This document shows positions 44,757 through 54,717 of a stretch of 64,000 nucleotides of DNA, piece after piece. The DNA is from Cryptomeria japonica (taxonomy: Eukaryota; Streptophyta; Pinopsida; Cupressales; Cupressaceae). Location of the stretch: NCBI RefSeq assembly GCF_030272615.1, contig NC_081410.1:115355140-115419139 (forward strand), given 5' to 3'. Below the pieces are notes generated by a model. It was given only the letters and a program-made list of their open reading frames with translations. It was not told the DNA's origin and made no database searches. A program made the position numbers and the translations under genes. How positions within the stretch are numbered: position 1 is the stretch's first letter; each line of letters begins with the position of its first letter.

Positions 44757-47431
44757 GAGAGCATCTTTGCATATATGTATTGTATCTTTGTCTATTTTTT
44801 TGGACTGTATCTTGGATGGCTCTTGGTAGCCGATTTTGTAGACTTCATTGTACTCTGATATATGAGTTGATATATATGAGGAGATCCCATATTGTGATGA
44901 TTATGCAGGTGATTATGTATGGATGTTTATGCATGATGAGGATTTATTGCTTAGATGTATACAAGATGTTTCTTTTATGCATGTTTTTATGATGATTTAT
45001 GATGTGAGATACTGACATATGAATGCAGGTTTACATATATATGATGTATTTGATTTGTGATGTAATGCTTTATGTATGGAATGCCATGATGATATATGCT
45101 TATGCTGTGATGTATGAACAGGATTTTTGATGTTTCCTATTGCGATTCAATGATAAGATGATTTATGTGATGATGTTTGAATGAATGATGTTATGTATGA
45201 ATATGCATCTAGATGTGTTTTTAGATGAATGTAATATGGATAAACAAAATGCGAAGTACAAATGTTTATATGATGATGTGTTTTAAATGAATGCATACGG
45301 GTAAACAAATGTAAAGTACAAATGTTTATATGATGATGCCTAAAATGAATGCAGATGGATAAACAAATGTAAAGTACAAATGTTTATATGATAATGTGTA
45401 GAATGAATGCATACGGATAAACAAATGTAAAGTACAAGTGTTTATATGATAATGTGTTTTAAATGAATGCATACGTAAAATGGATATATGAAATGGTATG
45501 AACCAATGTTTTGTAAACAAATGGTCTTATGAATCTAAAATGCGTTTAAAATATGTTTGTAAGTACAAATGATAATGGGATGATACTATAACTAATATTT
45601 GTAATAACTGCACCTTAATGCAATGAAAAAGAGGATAATGAATGCGATGTGAAATGAATCCTAAAATGAGCATAAGAAAATACTTTAATAACTGGATGAA
45701 TAAATGCAATGTTTTAATTTATGAATCTATGCAATGATAAATGATAAGGGATAGTGAAATGATGATGGATAATTGACACTAAATGAATGCCTAATAAAAT
45801 GGTCTAAAATAATCAAAGACAATTTGATCCTATGGATGAATCTAATTATTTATGATTAATGCAATGATGCAACTAAATGTTAGGATGATATGATCATGAG
45901 GAATGCAAGGTTTGTAAGACTTTGCATGATGCATTGATGATGTATCAGAGTACTCGATCATGATTGTATCCAAGACCAGCTTAATTTTCTCATTTTTGCA
46001 TATAAAACATCTATATGAATAAGTGAACAGATGGGTGATATGCAACGGAATGCAAGATATAAACAGATGAGGTGAAATGACGATCCATAGTGCTCTATTT
46101 TCATCATTGAGCTTTAAAATGTTGGAAGAGAATACAAGCATCTTGACACAATGATTCAAGATGACCTGAGTATTTCTTTCATGGAGTTTAATATAGCAAG
46201 TTAATACAAACGACTTGATATAAGGGTCAAGCCAACCAGAGTATTGCTTGCGGAACAGACAAGGATCATCTCCTTTCATGCATGACTTGGATCGTCCTCC
46301 TTGATCTTAGGCGTGATCAGATCCTGAGACAAGTACATACCGTACTAAGAAATAAAAACCTTTATCCAGTTTGGATAAGGTAGGAGGAACCAAAGGAAGA
46401 GCATTGTACCTGCAAACAAACAATATATACATAAAGAATAAAGAATAAGGATCCTTGGTAATGGTTCATGCCCATATGGTCGAGGTATACGCTGTAGTCA
46501 GCAAGCCATAATGATCTATGACTGCATTTTGCATAAGATCACGTAGCTTGGTGAACTTCCCACGTAGACACCATTAGTACATGCCCCAGAACTTCATCGG
46601 AAATAATGCACAAACGATACAAAACAATGCTGAAAGATCCCGATACAGATAAACGAACGATTGTACTCACAAATCAACCAAGTATTTGATAGCTTAACAT
46701 AATTTTCTTGTCAAAGAAAACGTCATCTTGTCTTTGTTTTGGTAAGGAAGGATGCATCCTTGTTTTAAAGACAGTTTGGATTTGTTGATGTCGATTGTTT
46801 TGGTTTGATTGGTAAATGGTCAGTGTGTGAGTGATGTTTGTCAATGTTTATTTGGTATCTGATCGGATGACTATGTACAAGGTGTTGCCATGTTTTTTTT
46901 TGTGTGATTTTTGATGTTTTCTGATGTTTTTGGATTTTTGTGAATCATTTTTGAATGTTTTTGGTATTTTTGAGAGTCATTTTTGAATGTTTTTGATATT
47001 TTCTGATGATTTGCCTGAATGAAGAGCGTAATGACATATAAGACAATGTAGAATCCACTTCCATCAATAGGTTAAGAGCATTGCCCCCAGTTTTAGACCT
47101 GACTATGAAAAAGGTGGGATGCTAAACACATGGAGTACTTTCTTAATTGCAGATCAAAAATCAAGCCATGGTTGGGATGGATGGATGTGTGTGTGCATCA
47201 ATGTGAGTGCAACGAGCCTGAAAGACACTGGAGCCATTGCCTTTACGAGTGCCGCCTGTTTGCAAGGTTTTCACCATCGTACTTACCCAAGGTGCCACCG
47301 GAGTGGTTGTTCACCGTTTGGATGTATGATTTTTCTTGAATTTTTGAATCTTTTTGTATTTTCTTCAGGACATTTTCTGAATGTTTTTGGTATTTTTTTG
47401 ATATGTAGGGGAGCCTGATGCTCTGTACACC
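44757..47431. other. region between convergent PMD and pol genes, element B
   Basis: No convincing gene. It starts with the PMD 3' UTR and includes ATGATG-rich DNA and a minisatellite at 45238-45475. Near pol it has GGTTTTCACC (47266-47275) and an imperfect copy about 45 bp further right, as in element A. A 145-codon open stretch at 45842-46279 (minus) has no domain and is probably chance. Confidence 0.6.
45238..45475 (+). repeat. 58-61 bp minisatellite, four units
   Basis: Units start at GGATAAAC or GGGTAAAC at 45238, 45299, 45357 and 45415. Each contains AAATGTAAAGTACAAATG and TTTATATGATGATG or close variants. Confidence 0.9.
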
Positions 47432-47674
47432 TTAGGTATAAAATCTTTTGAGGTGCATGCTATTGATTGGATCTGCAAGCGGTTCTCCTTCTGATGTAGC
47501 CAACTGATATGCCCCGGACCCAAATACAGCAGTGACAACATATGGGCCCAGCCAGTTTGATTCAAACTTGCCTTGATGTTCTCTGTTTGGTTGGTTGCGA
47601 GGATTCTCTCGTAGAACAAGATCACCTACCTCAAATGTACGAGGTCTAACTCGGTGATTGTATCTTCTGCTCAT
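47432..47674 (-). CDS. pol: integrase C-terminal module, element B
   Basis: In the same frame as the pol CDS just upstream, separated by one TAG (47678-47680) where element A reads Gln. It contains FEVGDLVLRENPRNQ and GKFESNWLGPYVVTAVFGSGAYQL, the small barrel and GPY-type module that ends gypsy integrases, finishing LKRFYT. It is the natural C-terminus of the polyprotein. Confidence 0.85.
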   Translation of the reverse strand: MSRRYNHRVRPRTFEVGDLVLRENPRNQPNREHQGKFESNWLGPYVVTAVFGSGAYQLATSEGEPLADPINSMHLKRFYT

Positions 47675-47677
47675 GCG

Positions 47678-50608
47678 CTACTGATAGGCTTTGAGGTGAT
47701 TGTATGCAGCTTGTCGCTTCTCATCAAGTAACTCTAAGTCCTGAAGGCGTGAGACTCTATATGATTCATCATCGATGAGATTGTGCAAGGAAACCCGTAA
47801 GGATGGTATCTCGACCTCAATAGGTAAGATAGCTTCTACGCCATAGACCAATGAATAAGGAGTTGCACCTGTAGGGGTTCGAATGCTAGTTCGATATGCC
47901 CATAATGCTGGATTCAATTGAACATGCCAATCACGACCGGCATCATTGACTGTTTTCTTGAGGATCCTTAATATGTTTTTATTGGATGCTTCGGCCTGAC
48001 CATTGCCTTGTGGGTAATAGGGAGTGGAAAAGTGATGTTGGATATGAAATTTCTCACAAAGCTCACGGACATCCTGATTTTTGAAAGGAAGACCGTTATC
48101 TATGACGATGGACATGGGTACACCATACCGACAGATGATGTAGTTGAGGATGAATGAGGCGATCTGCTTGCCGGTGACTTGGGTAAGTGGAACAGCTTCG
48201 ATCCACTTTGTGAAATATTCGGTGGCGGTAATAATGAATTTATGGCCATTGGATGAAGATGGATGAATCTTACCCACAAGGTCAAGGCCCCATTGACAAA
48301 AAGGCCATGGTGTTGTGATTGGTTGCAGTTCCTGTGCTGGTGCATGTATCAGGTCGCCATGAACTTGACATTTCTTGCATTTCCTAACAAAGTAGTAGGA
48401 ATCCTTTTCCATAGATGGCCAATAGTATCCAGCTCGCATGAGTTTCTTGGCTAGTGACGGACCACTTGAGTGAGTCCCACAAATTCCTTCATGTACTTCT
48501 TCCAAAGCCTTTGTTATCTCATCTTGTTCCAGACATCGAAGGAGAGTACCATCAAGACCGCGTCGGTATAGGGTTTCAGCAATAATGGTATATCGAGCAG
48601 TTTGGTGAATGAAGGTTTTTCGTTGGTTATTTGATTGGTTGGGAGGAAGGGTATGATCGCGGAGATAGGTGTAGAACTCCCCGTACCATGGGGATTCAGA
48701 ACCGACAAGGCGACATATCATTTCCGATTCAGGGATATCATAAGCGGGGATCCAAAGCTGTTCTACCAAAAACTCATAGCGTGTTGAATTCTGTGGAAGA
48801 TCTAGGAGAGATGCGATAGTAGCCATAGCGTCAGCAGCCCGATTCTGATCTCTTGGTATCTGCTCAAAAGTGATAGTAGTAAATGATGTCTTTAGAGTGT
48901 CCACCATTTGCTTGTATGGCATGAGTTTATCATCTTTGGTCTGATATTCATCAGTTGCTTGTCGAATGACTAGTTGGGAATCGCCATATACTTGCAATTC
49001 TTGTAATTTCCATTGTATGGCTAATCTGAGTCCCGTGATCAAGGCCTCATACTCTGCTATGTTGTTTGTGCATGGAAATGTGAGCCTGTAAGACTTCGAG
49101 ATGCTGTCACCTTGAGGTGTGATAAACAAAATGCCTGCCCCTGAGCCGTGCCTAGTGTATGAACCATCAAAATATAGTTTCCATGGTTGTACTTCTATGA
49201 TCATGAATATCTCTTCATCTGGAAAATTGGAAATGAAGGGATGATCGCCTATGAGTGGTGCATCAGCCAACTGATCTGCAATAACCTGACCTTTGATAGC
49301 TTTACGGTCCACATACTCGATGTCAAATTCACTTAGAATCATCACCCATTTGGCTAAGCGACCTGTCAATGCTGCTTTGCTGAGTAAATACTTGAGTGGA
49401 TCAATCTTTGCGATGAGTTGTACCTTGTGTGTCAACAGATAGTGTCGCAATTTAGTGGCTGCTAAGATTACTGCTAGGCAAGCTCGCTCAATAGGTGTGT
49501 AATTGAGTTCATAGCCAACCAGTGTGCGAGAGATGTAGTAAACAGCACACTCTTTGCCTTCTGCATTATGTTGTGCCAATAATACACCTAATGTTGTACT
49601 TGTCGCTGAGATATAAAGTAACAATGGTCTACTTGGATCTGGTGGCATCAACAATGGTGGATTCATGAGATAGTCTTTAAGCGTCTGAAATGCTTGTTGG
49701 CATCTGGCATCCCACTGAAAGCGGATGTTCTTGTGTAGCAAGTGTGTGAATGGGTGACACTTATCAGCCAATTGTGCAATGAATCTTCGGATGGATTGAA
49801 GCCGCCCTTGTAATGTCCTTAGCTGACTGATATTCTTTGGAGGTGGCATGTCCATTATTGCCTTAACCTTTGCTGGATCAACCTCAATGCCTTTGCTTGA
49901 GACAATGTATCCTAGAAGCTTCCCGGAGGTCACTCCAAAGACACATTTCTTTGGGTTGAGTCGAACATGATATTGTTCTAGTCTATCAAAGATTTGATCT
50001 AAGATGTGGAGATGTCCTTCTCTAGTAAGTGATTTTGCTAGTAAGTCATCCACATAATCTTCCATCATAGTATGCATCATGTCATGGAAGATGGTGGTCA
50101 TTGCTCTTTGATAGGTCGCTCCTGCATTCTTTAGACCAAAAGGCATTACATTCCAGCAGTATGTGCCCCATGGACATGTGAAGGCTGTCTTATGTTGGTC
50201 CTCTGGTGCGATCTTTATTTGATTGTATCCTGAAAAGCCATCCATGAGTGAAAGCATGGCATGTCCTGCTGTCAGATCCACTATGATGTCGATATTTGGT
50301 AGGGGGAAGTCATCCTTAGGACAGGCCTTATTCAGGTCTCTAAAGTCTGTACAAATGCGGATGCCCCCTTTTGGTTTACCGACAGGCACAATATTGGAGA
50401 TCCATTTTGCATAATCAATTGGTCTAATGAAACCAACATCTAGGAGTTTCTTGAGTTCTATTTTGACTAGCACTGCAATCTGAGGATGCATCTTACGAAG
50501 CTTTTGCTTGACAGGTTTGGCTCCTTCTGCGATGGTGAGGTGATGCATGACTAAATCAGGATCAAGCCCAGGCATGTCGCATATGACCATGCGAAGTTGA
50601 TCTGACAC
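47678..50608 (-). CDS. pol: pol of element B: RT, RNase H, archaeal RNase H, integrase
   Basis: A 976-codon open frame. RT occupies roughly residues 40-260 with FRDLNKACPKDDFPLPN and intact YVDD (near residue 195). The Ty3 RNase H follows to about 440, then the linker DIEYVDRKAIKGQVIADQL, and the second, archaeal-type RNase H at about 475-600 (LYFDGSYT, IAEYEALITGL, YGDSQLVIRQATDE, QNRAADAMA), the hallmark of Tat/Ogre elements. Integrase follows: zinc-binding region (HEGICGTHSSGP, KCKKCQVHGD) and DDE core with GLDLVG, VIDNGLPF and GQAEASNK all intact. The frame joins the upstream spacer through a one-base frameshift near 50570, so the first residues of this frame are not native. Confidence 0.95.
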   Translation of the reverse strand: MSDQLRMVICDMPGLDPDLVMHHLTIAEGAKPVKQKLRKMHPQIAVLVKIELKKLLDVGFIRPIDYAKWISNIVPVGKPKGGIRICTDFRDLNKACPKDDFPLPNIDIIVDLTAGHAMLSLMDGFSGYNQIKIAPEDQHKTAFTCPWGTYCWNVMPFGLKNAGATYQRAMTTIFHDMMHTMMEDYVDDLLAKSLTREGHLHILDQIFDRLEQYHVRLNPKKCVFGVTSGKLLGYIVSSKGIEVDPAKVKAIMDMPPPKNISQLRTLQGRLQSIRRFIAQLADKCHPFTHLLHKNIRFQWDARCQQAFQTLKDYLMNPPLLMPPDPSRPLLLYISATSTTLGVLLAQHNAEGKECAVYYISRTLVGYELNYTPIERACLAVILAATKLRHYLLTHKVQLIAKIDPLKYLLSKAALTGRLAKWVMILSEFDIEYVDRKAIKGQVIADQLADAPLIGDHPFISNFPDEEIFMIIEVQPWKLYFDGSYTRHGSGAGILFITPQGDSISKSYRLTFPCTNNIAEYEALITGLRLAIQWKLQELQVYGDSQLVIRQATDEYQTKDDKLMPYKQMVDTLKTSFTTITFEQIPRDQNRAADAMATIASLLDLPQNSTRYEFLVEQLWIPAYDIPESEMICRLVGSESPWYGEFYTYLRDHTLPPNQSNNQRKTFIHQTARYTIIAETLYRRGLDGTLLRCLEQDEITKALEEVHEGICGTHSSGPSLAKKLMRAGYYWPSMEKDSYYFVRKCKKCQVHGDLIHAPAQELQPITTPWPFCQWGLDLVGKIHPSSSNGHKFIITATEYFTKWIEAVPLTQVTGKQIASFILNYIICRYGVPMSIVIDNGLPFKNQDVRELCEKFHIQHHFSTPYYPQGNGQAEASNKNILRILKKTVNDAGRDWHVQLNPALWAYRTSIRTPTGATPYSLVYGVEAILPIEVEIPSLRVSLHNLIDDESYRVSRLQDLELLDEKRQAAYNHLKAYQ

Positions 50609-52205
50609 TGCTGGAAGAACTCTATAAATTGAGGTTGTTCCTCTGGAGTGAGAAGAGATGCCAGATGTATAATATGTGGGTTTTCAAGAGTCCCCACATT
50701 GTATTCTTTGGTCTCCTCAATGAGAATCGTTGATCGTTCCTGTTGTGTATTAGCAGGGAGAATGTCAAACCCTTCATCCTCAGGCGCCTCAGAGAGGTTT
50801 TCACCGTTGGATACGCTCTTTCTTTTTACTTTTGTTGGATCAAACAGTGCCACAGTGTGGTTTTCACTGGAAGATCCATGTTTTAATGTTATATTTTTGC
50901 AGCTGAAGGGTTTGGCATCCGCCCCGAAGTATGCTGCGCTATTAAGTTCAATGGCAAATCCAGCTTTGTGATCCCCACTTGGTAGATTATCCCTTAATTC
51001 CAAAAAGTCAATGATAGCCTCATCGTTTTGGAAGAGGTCAAGACATGGGGGATTTGATTGGTTCCATTCGATGAGTTCAGGGTGGATAATGGGCATTACT
51101 TCATCGATTAGGTTAAGTGCAGGAGATGTATCTGTGAGGGTTAAGACAGTGTGGTGAAGGTCGTTGATGGTACTCTCCCTGTCAGAATCAGGCGTAGGAT
51201 GAGACGTAGGGTCTGTGGAAGATGTTTCCAGCTCAGGTACCCAAGTGGTCTTTATCTGTGCTTCTCCGTAAACAGGGATGTCTTTGCATGGCGGAGGTGG
51301 TGATGTGTCTTCCTCATCTGAAGTGTTAAGTTGCACTGAATCAAATTCCCACTCATGTGAGTCGGTCTCTGAATCACTTTCCAGCATCCGATTGCTATAC
51401 CATACTAGGATGTCGCTGGAGTTGAACACTGCAAGTGTAATTGGTTTATGTACCTTTGAGGTGATCGGTGCTGCAGGAACTGTGATGGGGTTTAAAGGAT
51501 TTGTCACTGGAAGTATCGGCAATGGTGACTCAGTGGTTTCTGCAGGAACTGCTGGTACCATAGATGCTGCTGCGGATTCTGATATAGTTGCTGCTGCTAT
51601 TGGTGTTATTGATGGGATTACTGGTTCATTTGGTGGGATGATTGGTATTGTAGATGGTTATGGTGGGTTTGTGAGCCTTGATAGGGCAGTGGGGATAGTG
51701 TTTGATGGTGCTTTGATTATGAAAGGTGTCCTCTTTGCAGTAGGCGGGCAAAATGGTTTGCTAGGTTTTCCCTTGAATCTGAGTTTAGGAAGGATCTCTT
51801 TTTCAAAACCTAGGCCTGTATTACCTTTGGGCTTGAATTCTGGCAGCAGAGGTTCATGTCGTCCTTGTTTGCAATATCCCAAAGCACTCTGACCATCATA
51901 TCCCATTCTTTGCATAATGAGGAGGCCTTTACCATACTGTTCCGTAGGAAGTGTAACTTGCGGTTTGTCAGTGGTGATGGGATCTTTATAGATCCATTCC
52001 GCTAGGTCCTCATCTTGTGTCTCTTCCTCTTGACTCTTTCCAAGGATGAAAGGCGTTAAGGCACATGCAGGCGTGATTAGTGGTTGCTGGAGTAACTGTT
52101 GTGGTTTACCATGTGTTCTAGGAGAAGTGGGCATTTGTCCCACACAAAAGAGCTGACTCAAGTTGTATTCTCCAGGACCTTCCTCTGCGATCTTCATCTT
52201 AAGCT
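50551..52205 (-). pseudogene. G-patch-like spacer and acidic linker between PR and RT, element B
   Basis: Two open pieces in one frame (52197-51658 and 51561-50551) split by a TAA at 51658-51660. The first holds a G-patch-like segment (LLIMQRMGYDGQSALGYCKQGRHEPL...GLGFEKE). The second is acidic and Pro/Ser-rich (SDSETDSHEWEFDS, SDEEDTSPPPP), then SVSNGENLSEAPEDEGFDILPA and FFQQCQINFAWSYA, which should run into DMPGLDPDL of pol but is shifted by one base. Element A has the same layout. Confidence 0.75.
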
Positions 52206-52253
52206 TTTATTGCTTCGATATAGTGGTGTTTGAACTGGCAAGAGAGGCGGGAT

Positions 52254-53744
52254 TTATATATGATGTGGAGGAAATGGCTTCTCTATATTAGGAACGGTAA
52301 TCTTTGGTTGATGGCTGATATTATGGCAAAATGCAAAGGGATTTGCATCGCCCAGGATTGTGATCTCTACACCGTTATGTGGGAACTTGATACATTGATG
52401 GTAGGTAGATGGAACAGCTTGCATGGCATGTATCCAAGGTCTCCCTAATAATAGATTATATGGCAGAGGAAGGTCCAGAACCTGACAAATTATGTGCTTT
52501 ACCACAGGACCGACTCAGATTGGTAGTACCACAGCTCCTTTGGATGAACGCTCTGCATCATCATAGGCCTTGATGGTGATCTTCTTGCGAGGATCCATTG
52601 ATTCTATTGCATATCCCAATGCTGTGACCAACTGTAGTGTACAAATGTTTAGGCCTGCTCCATTATCGATCAAGACTCGCTTGATCCTGTGTTGGTTGAC
52701 AAAGCCTTCAATGTGTAGCGAAGCATTATGAGGTTGTTGGAAGGAAGAGTTGTCACTTTCGGAAAAAGTGAGACAAGGTGATGACTTTAGATTTCCAACC
52801 ATGGCTTGAAATTGGTCCGTATTCAAGTTTGCAGGGACTGACGCCTCTTGGAGTGCTTGATCCAAGATAGTTTTATGAGAGGGTGACAGACGCAAAAGCT
52901 CCAAAATGGATATAAGCGCAGGGGTTTTGTCTAATTGTTCCACAAGATTGTACTGCTTTGGGATGGAGGTGGTGCCTTGTGGAGCTGCCTTGATGGTAAC
53001 TTTGCCGCAACGCGTAACAACATTGCAATTTGGGGTGGGATTTTTGAAGGTGATAGTTGCAATTTGTTCACTGACATCATACAGGTGATTTACAGTGTAA
53101 TTATACGCAGCTTGCGTATAATCAGTGGTATCAGGACCTCGTCTGGAAGTGGAAGGACCCCTTTGATCTTGCGATGGAAGTGGATTTTTGAACATCTGAT
53201 AATCATTATTGGTTGTTTTTGGGTCATGCCCTTCAATTTCAATTTCTCCTCGATCAATAAGATCCTGAATGAGATCTTTCAATCGGTGACAATTACTTGT
53301 CTTGTGTCCTCTTCCTTGATGGAATTCACAGTGTTCAGTATCTCTCCACCATGCTGGTTTGACTTGAGGCTCATAGTTTGATAGCTTAGGTAGAGTGACC
53401 AAATTTTGAGAGAGGAGTTGTTGCAACACTGTTTCAATGGGTTCCCCTAAGGGAGTGTATGTTCGTTTTTTGTTTTTGCTGACGAGGTCTTGGTTCATCA
53501 TGAGACGTGATGCGACCTTGATTAGGAGGAACATTTGTGTTATTCTGAGGTGGAGGATTTTGTCCTGCAAACCGAACCACAGGTTGTGCATTTTGGATAG
53601 TCCGAGCATCCACAACTCCATCGTTGACGATATTCTTATTCTTGTTCCAGAAGTTCGGTTTATCACTATTGAAGCGCGGGCGAGGACCATCTTTGGGTTC
53701 ATTAAAGATTTTGACGAGTCCTTTTTTGATGAGTGCCCTTTCAC
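52254..53744 (-). pseudogene. gag zinc knuckle and protease, element B
   Basis: True coding starts near 53470 (KNKKRTYTPLGEPIETVL), after a frameshift relative to gag. The zinc knuckle CEFHQGRGHKTSNC (C-x2-H-x4-GH-x4-C) is at about 53330-53290. The protease has RVLIDNGAGLNICTL, then after a TGA at 52515 (a CGA in origin, matching R in LRVGPV of element A) the flap and end region [26 protein letters not shown] second break lies near 52254. Confidence 0.82.
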
Positions 53745-54717
53745 ATTTTATACCTTTGGTGATCATATCGTTAAAAGAATCTGTGTCTTTGACATCCAGG
53801 TGAAATTCCATTTCTTCGTTTAAGTTGGAAATGAAAATTTCCACTAGTTCTCGTTCAGGTAACTGAAGAGAACGTCTGCTAGACATTTGGCGCCATCGTT
53901 GCAGGAATACTGAGAATAATTCACCTGGTTTTTGTTTGGTGTTGCATAGATCAGCCATGGTGATGTCGCGTTCAATATTATAAGAGTAATGAGATAGGAA
54001 CTTCTAGGTGAGTTCCTCAAATGTTCTTATGCCACCTGGTAGTCGGGAAAACCATGATGTGGTTGTTCCTCCCAAGCTTTGGGGAAAAAGGCGCATTAGG
54101 TATGTGTCTTCATATGCCACTTCAAGACAAGCGGAATGAAATTCTCTGACATGATCACGGGGATCTCCCTTTCCTCTATATTTTTCGAATTTTGGTGTTT
54201 TGAACCCGCGTGGAAAGGGTGGCATATAAAGATTCCTATCAAAAGGATAGGGACAGATGTCATTAAGTGAGAATTGATTGGTCTTAACACCACTATGAAG
54301 TTGTTGGGTGAGATTCTCGACTTGTTACCGCAACATCTCCATTTCATTTGGAGGAGGAGGTGGTGGGTTACCTCGAGGGATGTTATATCTGATGGGATCT
54401 CTATGCCTTTCCTCCTCATGGCGACTTTGTCTTTCTGATGCTTGTCTTAATTAGCCAAGATCAAAGTCTAAGGGGAGTTTGGCTCCTTCTTGAGCGAGTT
54501 TTAAAAAGTGAGCATCCGCATTGCTCCTTAGTATTTCATCAAATAATCTGTTAAAATGAGGATTATGCTGAACCCTTTCGATTGTTGAAGGAGTGGGTGT
54601 ACCTGGGTTTTCATCATTCCCATTTCCTCCAAGTGCTTCTTGAAATTCATTGAGGTTGTCCTCTTCTTCCTCAATTTCTATTTCTCGTTGCCTTGATCAT
54701 GATCGGGTTTGAGCCAT
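53434..54717 (-). pseudogene. gag: gag of element B
   Basis: Starts at ATG 54717 (MAQTRS, then TGA). Stops also occur after FDLG (TAA), MEMLR (TAA) and FEELT (TAG). The gag core is otherwise continuous: NDICPYPFDRNLYMPPFPRGFKTPKFEKYRGKGDP, MRLFPQSLGGTTTSWFSRLPGGI, CNTKQKPGELFSVFLQRWRQ, then PNFWNKNKNIVNDGVVDA, very close to element A. Most of these stops can be explained by C-to-T change (CGA to TGA, CAG to TAG, CAA to TAA). Confidence 0.88.

Noticed and set aside
45842-46279. 145-codon minus-strand frame
   Set aside because: No domain, not conserved in element A, and lies in the 3' region between convergent genes.
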